From Pseudomonadota bacterium (GTDB lineage Bacteria > Desulfobacterota > Syntrophia > Syntrophales > UBA8958), in NCBI GenBank assembly GCA_030057915.1, contig JASGUC010000012.1, positions 24,399 through 88,398 on the forward strand: a stretch of DNA of 64,000 bases. The letters are read 5' to 3'. How positions within the stretch are numbered: position 1 is the stretch's first letter; each line of letters opens with the position of its first letter. The position numbers and the translations under genes were made by a program. The notes below the pieces were generated by a model. That model was not told where the DNA came from. It saw only the letters and a program-made list of their open reading frames with translations, and did not search any database. This document shows positions 59,707-64,000 of the stretch, one piece after another.

Positions 59707-60556
59707 GGAGGAACTCCTCCTGTTGATCGGGGCGTTGCGGTCCCACCTGGAGGCGGAAGGGGCCGCCGGCAACTTTACGATCTCGTCTGGCGGCGGCGGG
59801 GGGGGCGTAACGCCCCGCGAGGGGACGCCGCTCCCCGCCGCGGCGGAAAGGCCTCCGGCGGCCTCCCCCCCGGGCGTCCGCGGGTCCACGGCGCCGCCAC
59901 CGGCGCCCCGGACCATCCCCGCGGAGCAGGCGGCGCCGGGGGAAGCGGAGCGGACGCCCCCCCTCACGGCGTCCCCGGCCGTTGCCCCAGATCTGGAGGG
60001 GCTGCGTGCGGAATTGGGAAACTGCCGGCGGTGCCGGCTCCATCTCGGACGAAGGAACCTCGTCTTCGGTGAGGGGAGCCCCAGGGCGACACTGGTCTTT
60101 GTCGGCGAGGCGCCCGGGGCCGACGAAGACGCCCAGGGGAGGCCGTTCGTCGGCCGGGCCGGCCAGCTTCTCACCAGGATCATCGAGGCCATGAACATGA
60201 AACGTTCCGAGGTTTACATCTGTAACATCCTCAAGTGCCGGCCGCCGGGAAACCGCAATCCCGATTCCGTGGAAATCGCCGCCTGCGAGCCGTTTCTGGT
60301 CCGGCAACTGCAGGCCATCAGACCTCGGGCGATCTGCGCCCTGGGGACCATAGCCGCCCAGACGCTCCTGAAGACCGGGGCGCCAATCTCCACCCTGAGG
60401 GGCCGCTGGCATAGCTACCACGATATCCCCCTCATGCCTACCTATCACCCGGCCTATCTGTTAAGGAATCCCGCCCAGAAACGTCAGGTATGGGAAGACG
60501 TCCAGAAGATCATGACGCTCCTCAATGACGGCGACGGCTATGAAAGCGGAGGTTGA
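59690..60556 (+). CDS. Uracil-DNA glycosylase, family 4
   Basis: 288 aa. The catalytic domain (about 105-285) has motif A GEAPGADEDAQGRPFVG and motif B HPAYLLRN. Four Cys for the 4Fe-4S cluster are seen in NCRRCRLH, ILKCRPPGNRNP and AACEPFL. The first 100 residues are a low-complexity Pro/Ala/Gly linker as in many family-4 enzymes. It overlaps coaBC by 17 bp. Excises uracil from deaminated DNA. Confidence 0.92.
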   Translation: MVERGREELLLLIGALRSHLEAEGAAGNFTISSGGGGGGVTPREGTPLPAAAERPPAASPPGVRGSTAPPPAPRTIPAEQAAPGEAERTPPLTASPAVAPDLEGLRAELGNCRRCRLHLGRRNLVFGEGSPRATLVFVGEAPGADEDAQGRPFVGRAGQLLTRIIEAMNMKRSEVYICNILKCRPPGNRNPDSVEIAACEPFLVRQLQAIRPRAICALGTIAAQTLLKTGAPISTLRGRWHSYHDIPLMPTYHPAYLLRNPAQKRQVWEDVQKIMTLLNDGDGYESGG

Positions 60557-60557
60557 A

Positions 60558-61877
60558 ATGCCCGAGAGATGGGGCTTCCGCGTCGGTTTGACGGCGGCGC
60601 TGCTTCTGATCCTGCTGGTGGCCGTTACGGAGGTCCCGGCCCCGGCGGCGGAGCGTACCCCCGTCTTTCACCAGATTACCGTGAGCGGTCCCATCACGCC
60701 CCCGATGGCGGAGTTCATCCTCCAGCATATTGCCGCGGCCGGCAGGGAAGGGGCTGACGGGCTGATCGTTCTCCTCGACACCCCGGGGGGGCTCGATCTT
60801 TCCATGCGGGACATCGCCAAGGGAATCCTCAACGCCCCGGTTCCGGTCCTGGTCTATGTCTATCCCTCCGGCGCCCGCGCCGCTTCGGCGGGCGTTATCA
60901 TCACCGTGGCCGCCCATGTGGCGGCCATGGCCCCGGGGACGAACATCGGCGCCGCCCACCCCGTAGGTCTGGGCGGGGGAACGGGTGACAAGACCATGAT
61001 GGAAAAGGTTGCCAATGACGCCGCCGCCTATGTCCGCGGCATCGCCAAGATCCGGGGGAGAAACGAGGAGTGGGTGGAAAAGGCGGTGCGCAAAAGCGAA
61101 TCCATCACGGCGGAAGAGGCGCTGAAAAACCATGTGATCGACTATGTCGCCACGGATGTCCGCCATCTCCTTGCCCAGGCGGAGGGAAGGGAGACGCCCG
61201 TCGGCGAGGGGAAAAGGGTTCTGAGAACGGCGGGGGCGGTCCTAAAGGAGAAGAAGATGGGGCACCGACAGCGGATTCTTACCGCCCTTAGCGATCCGAA
61301 TATCGCCTATATCCTTTTTTTGCTCGGCCTGGCGGGGCTCTACTTCGAATTCTCCCACCCCGGGGCCATCCTCCCCGGCGTGGTGGGGGGGATATCGCTG
61401 ATCCTGGCGTTTTTCGCCATGCAGACCCTGCCGGTGAATTATGCCGCGGTCCTGCTCATCCTGTTCGGGATCGTGCTGTTCATCGCCGAGATCAAGGTGG
61501 TTAGTCACGGGATCCTAACTGTCGGGGGAATCGTCTCCCTGGCCGTGGGTTCCCTGATGCTTTTCGACTCCCCGGATCCGGCCTTGCGGGTGTCTCTGGA
61601 GGTGATGATCCCGGCTTTGACCGTCATTTCCCTCTTTTTTGCCGGGGTGATCTATCTGGTGGTCAAGGCCCAGGTGCGGAAAAAACTCACCGGCAAGGAG
61701 GGGATGATCGGCTTGGAAGGGAGGGCGGTAACGGATATCGATGACGAGGGCAAGGTCATGGTCAAGGGGGAATACTGGACGGCTTACAGCGACGAACCAC
61801 TCAAGCAGGGGACGAAGATCAATGTGATCGAGGTCGAGGGTTTGCGGATCAAGGTGGCGGCAGCCAAGGAAAGATAG
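60558..61877 (+). CDS. NfeD-type membrane-bound serine protease
   Basis: 439 aa. A signal/first helix (about 8-30) precedes a ClpP-class protease domain, with the Ser in [17 protein letters not shown] and [13 protein letters not shown]. Then come about four membrane helices ([19 protein letters not shown] and following) and a soluble C-terminal OB-fold NfeD domain (about 380-439). GGAGGTTGAA precedes ATG 60558, and the frame overlaps no needed upstream sequence. NfeD and slipin genes are typically adjacent, as here. Confidence 0.93.
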   Translation: MPERWGFRVGLTAALLLILLVAVTEVPAPAAERTPVFHQITVSGPITPPMAEFILQHIAAAGREGADGLIVLLDTPGGLDLSMRDIAKGILNAPVPVLVYVYPSGARAASAGVIITVAAHVAAMAPGTNIGAAHPVGLGGGTGDKTMMEKVANDAAAYVRGIAKIRGRNEEWVEKAVRKSESITAEEALKNHVIDYVATDVRHLLAQAEGRETPVGEGKRVLRTAGAVLKEKKMGHRQRILTALSDPNIAYILFLLGLAGLYFEFSHPGAILPGVVGGISLILAFFAMQTLPVNYAAVLLILFGIVLFIAEIKVVSHGILTVGGIVSLAVGSLMLFDSPDPALRVSLEVMIPALTVISLFFAGVIYLVVKAQVRKKLTGKEGMIGLEGRAVTDIDDEGKVMVKGEYWTAYSDEPLKQGTKINVIEVEGLRIKVAAAKER

Positions 61878-61894
61878 ATAAGGAGGGAAGCAGC

Positions 61895-62641
61895 ATGACA
61901 TACACGATTACCATCATCGTTTTTCTCGTCATCATGTTTTTGGCCTCGGCCATCCGGATCATGAACGAGTACGAACGGGCCGTCATCTTCCGACTGGGAA
62001 GGATCATCGATATGAAAGGCCCGGGCCTGATCATCCTCATCCCGGTGATCGACAAGATGGTCAAGGTGGATATGCGGATCATCACCATGGATGTCCCGGC
62101 CCAGGATGTCATCACCCGGGACAACGTCTCCATAAAGGTCAACGCCGTGGTCTATTTCCGGGTTATGGACGCCAACTCGGCGGTAACGGAGGTGGAGAAC
62201 TTCCTGTATGCCACGTCGCAGCTTGCCCAGACCACCCTTCGGAGCGTCTGCGGCCAGGTGGAGCTGGACGAACTCCTTTCGGAACGGGAAAAGATCAACC
62301 TCCATCTCCAGGAGATCCTGGACCGGAGCACCGATCCCTGGGGCATCAAGGTGACCCTGGTGGAGGTGAAGCACATCGATCTGCCGGAAGAGATGAAGCG
62401 GGCCATGGCCAAGCAGGCCGAGGCGGAGCGGGAGAGACGGGCCAAGGTCATAGCGGCGGAAGGAGAATTCCAGGCGGCGGAGAAGCTCATGGAAGCCGCG
62501 TCGGTTATGGCGCGGGAGCCCATAACCTTGCAGTTGCGTTATCTGCAGACCCTGAACCAGATTGCCGCGGAGAACAACTCCACCACGGTGTTCCCCATCC
62601 CCATCGACTTGTTCAGACACTTCCTGGGGAAGGGCAACTAG
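61895..62641 (+). CDS. Slipin (stomatin/SPFH family protein)
   Basis: 248 aa. An N-terminal membrane hairpin (about 3-22) is followed by the SPFH domain ([21 protein letters not shown], key [33 protein letters not shown], key [12 protein letters not shown]). A coiled-coil ([25 protein letters not shown], key [16 protein letters not shown]) closes it. Forms membrane microdomain scaffolds and is a substrate of NfeD proteases in archaea. TAAGGAGG precedes the ATG. Confidence 0.94.
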   Translation: MTYTITIIVFLVIMFLASAIRIMNEYERAVIFRLGRIIDMKGPGLIILIPVIDKMVKVDMRIITMDVPAQDVITRDNVSIKVNAVVYFRVMDANSAVTEVENFLYATSQLAQTTLRSVCGQVELDELLSEREKINLHLQEILDRSTDPWGIKVTLVEVKHIDLPEEMKRAMAKQAEAERERRAKVIAAEGEFQAAEKLMEAASVMAREPITLQLRYLQTLNQIAAENNSTTVFPIPIDLFRHFLGKGN

Positions 62642-62701
62642 TGATCCTTCATTCAGATACGACAACCGCTATCTCTCCGTCCGAAGCGTAGGGGGTGGAC
62701 A

Positions 62702-63013
62702 ATGGAAAGGAAAGGCACGTTACATGCCATAACCGGAGGCATGATTCTGATTGCCCTGGGCGTCCTCATCATCCTGAGCAAGACGGGCATCTGGTCCTTC
62801 GATGCGAGTTGGCCCGTGCTGCTCATCGTCATCGCCCTGGGCACCTTGATCCAGAACGTCAAGGATCTGGGCGGCTGGATCATCCTGGCCGTAGGCGCTA
62901 CTTTTCTCCTCACGGAGATCTTCGACGTCCAGATTTACGCCCTCGGCAAGTATCTGCTCCCCGTGCTGCTCATTGTGGCGGGGGCCTATATCATGATGAA
63001 ACAACGGAAATAA
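62702..63013 (+). CDS. Small LiaF-like transmembrane protein
   Basis: 103 aa with three or four membrane helices (GGMILIALGVLIILSKTG, WPVLLIVIALGTLI, GWIILAVGATFLL, LPVLLIVAGAYIMM). It resembles the LiaI/LiaF-type transmembrane (DUF5668) module found near phage-shock and envelope-stress genes. GGGGGTGGAC precedes the ATG. Third in the NfeD-slipin series, so probably part of a membrane-stress unit. Confidence 0.82.
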   Translation: MERKGTLHAITGGMILIALGVLIILSKTGIWSFDASWPVLLIVIALGTLIQNVKDLGGWIILAVGATFLLTEIFDVQIYALGKYLLPVLLIVAGAYIMMKQRK

Positions 63014-63042
63014 GCGGCCGCTTTTTCCCGGGCGCGAAAACA

Positions 63043-63298
63043 ATGGATGCCCCGGCGGATGAGACCCCGATGGATATGAGAACCCCGACGGACCGATCAG
63101 GAAGACAAATGGGGCCGGCGTCTGAAGGATCGAGGAAGGCGGGCGGCGACTCGACGGTCGCGGTCGCGATATGGATGCCCCGGCGGATGAGACCCCGATG
63201 GATATGAGAGCCCCGACGGACCGATCAGGAAGGCAAATGGGGCCGGCGTCTGAAGGATCGAGGAAGGCGGGCGGCGACTCGACGGTCGCGGTCGCGAT
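63043..63298. repeat. Tandem duplication, 2 x 128 bp
   Basis: 63043-63170 is repeated at 63171-63298 with only two substitutions noticed (AGAACC/AGAGCC and AAGACA/AAGGCA). The period is not a multiple of three. The duplication lies between the small membrane protein and the next small ORF. Confidence 0.9.
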
Positions 63299-63307
63299 GA
63301 GGAGAAG

Positions 63308-63607
63308 ATGCCGGACGGGGGGGTAGGGCTGTCCTTGGTATGCCCGGATCTGGCGGCGCTGATGGGATTCTGCGAGGATTGTTATCGCCTCCGGACCCGG
63401 ATCGTCTGGCCCTATCTGACCTGTTACTGCCAGTGCAACGGTGTCGGCGTCCATGCCCTTATCTCCCTGAGTAGGGAAACCGGCGGGACAACGGCGCGCC
63501 TCGGCCCCTGGAAGATGAAGATGGCGGCCTCGCGGGAGGAATTCGAGGAGAAACTTCCGGGGCGTAGCGAGGTTGGAAATCCGGGGCTCCAGGTCCTCTT
63601 TCCTTAG
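63308..63607 (+). CDS. Small Cys-rich uncharacterised protein
   Basis: 99 aa. Six Cys fall within residues 12-43 (CPDL, CEDC, CYCQC), suggesting metal binding. Codon use is GC-ending like real genes around it. GAGGAGAAG precedes the ATG closely. No family recognised. The 128-bp duplication ends 10 bp upstream, so the original start region may have been altered. Confidence 0.45.
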   Translation: MPDGGVGLSLVCPDLAALMGFCEDCYRLRTRIVWPYLTCYCQCNGVGVHALISLSRETGGTTARLGPWKMKMAASREEFEEKLPGRSEVGNPGLQVLFP

Positions 63608-63616
63608 GCCTGGGCG

Positions 63617-63760
63617 TCAAGGGCCAAGGCCTGTCGGGCATCCGCGGTTCGTGCTCTGGTATTTTCCAATGAGGCGGAGGACCCGGTGGTAGCGAATCCT
63701 TCGCGCCACCCGGCGCATCGACACATCGTGGTTGACCGTGGCGAAGAACTTCGATAGGTC
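63617..63760 (-). pseudogene. Fragment of a group II intron reverse transcriptase/maturase
   Basis: On the minus strand 47 codons read DLSKFFATVNHDVSMRRVARR and continue RYHRVLRLIGKY before a TGA. This matches the conserved D(L/M)xKFFDxVNHDxLMxRVARRV...RVLxLI block of LtrA-type maturases. Nothing on either side continues the protein, so it is a decayed remnant. Confidence 0.6.
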
Positions 63761-64000
63761 CGTTACTGACCGCCCTAAAGGGGCCGGGGATGATCGGCCT
63801 AAAAGGGGCCACCCGAAGGGGTTGTTTCTGGGTTTCGGGGCGATGAACTGCGGCGGGAAGCGACACGATTTTTCACAATCCGCCTTACGCCGCGAGCAAA
63901 ATCTTCAGCGCCTTGAAACCTTTTCTCCCATGCCTACAGACCCCTGTGATCGGTAACACGATTTCTCTCCTTGGCCGTACTGCTGCCCCGCTGGAGGATA
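63761..64000. other. Gene-poor end of window
   Basis: No convincing gene. CCTAAAGGGGCCGGGGATGA and GCCTAAAAGGGGCCACCCG are two similar short blocks next to the reverse-transcriptase remnant. They may belong to the same decayed mobile element. Confidence 0.3.

Noticed and set aside
62720..63454. Minus-strand frame across the small membrane protein and tandem repeat
   Set aside because: Pro/Ser-rich translation without a family, antisense to a convincing membrane protein gene.

Overview
The window is a contiguous stretch of GC-rich bacterial chromosome whose gene content points to an anaerobic, probably syntrophic member of the Desulfobacterota (Syntrophia/Syntrophales-like). The evidence is an acyl-CoA beta-oxidation cluster without aerobic genes, oxygen-sensitive class III ribonucleotide reductase, a membrane pyrophosphatase, an LPS/Kdo export cluster joined to rpoN, an archaeal-type phosphoglycerate mutase and a DacZ-like diadenylate cyclase. 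The taxonomic call is inference; no rRNA gene is present.

Layout. 1-6253: promoter, two thiolases, 3-hydroxybutyryl-CoA dehydrogenase, crotonase and acyl-CoA dehydrogenase, ending in a terminator. 6340-12323: apgM, then nrdD-nrdG behind a pair of NrdR-like boxes, then a GAF/HD-GYP protein. 12495-17657 (minus): CoA transferase, PP-loop thiolation-type protein, LysM protein and a second acyl-CoA dehydrogenase. 17973-24585 (plus): small unknown protein, HD hydrolase, TPR lipoprotein, GerMN protein, an EF-G and a GAF/AAA+/Fis sigma54 activator. 24586-25263: a gene-poor stretch with palindromes, a consensus sigma54 promoter and two covarying stem-loops, the second a terminator. 25262-36594 (minus): ychF; ispE, tRNA-Gln, prs, rplY, pth and hppA; a DUF1844 gene; then dacZ-like and clpB. 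36748-37605: rpoH. 37615-41225 (minus): rpsF-rpsR-DUF2232-rplI-dnaB. 41437-44603: adenylate cyclase with three GAF domains plus two tiny genes. 44851-45744 (minus): metallo-beta-lactamase-fold hydrolase. 46452-56769 (plus): xerD-like recombinase, a large TPR protein, kdsA-kdsC-lptC-lptA-lptB-rpoN-hpf-ptsN-hprK-like-rapZ. 56977-63013: a minus-strand M23 peptidase divergent from coaBC, a type-4 uracil-DNA glycosylase, NfeD protease, slipin and a small membrane protein. 63014-64000: a 128-bp tandem duplication, a small Cys-rich ORF and a decayed group II intron reverse-transcriptase fragment.

The most interesting feature is 24586-25263. Immediately downstream of the sigma54 activator gene lie two 15-bp palindromes exactly 20 bp apart (and a weaker third), then a full-consensus -24/-12 promoter, then a predicted transcript of about 390 nt carrying two stem-loops. 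Their stems show compensatory base-pair changes and their 16-nt loops share an anti-Shine-Dalgarno-like core (TCCCTCC). I infer a sigma54-dependent small RNA controlled by its neighbouring activator, analogous in layout to luxO-qrr but unrelated in sequence. The window also carries rpoN.

A second pattern is a family of short repeats with the terminus TGAGACCTTTGAA. In three places (lptA, clpB, M23 peptidase) the first three bases of the repeat terminus are the TGA stop codon of the adjacent gene.
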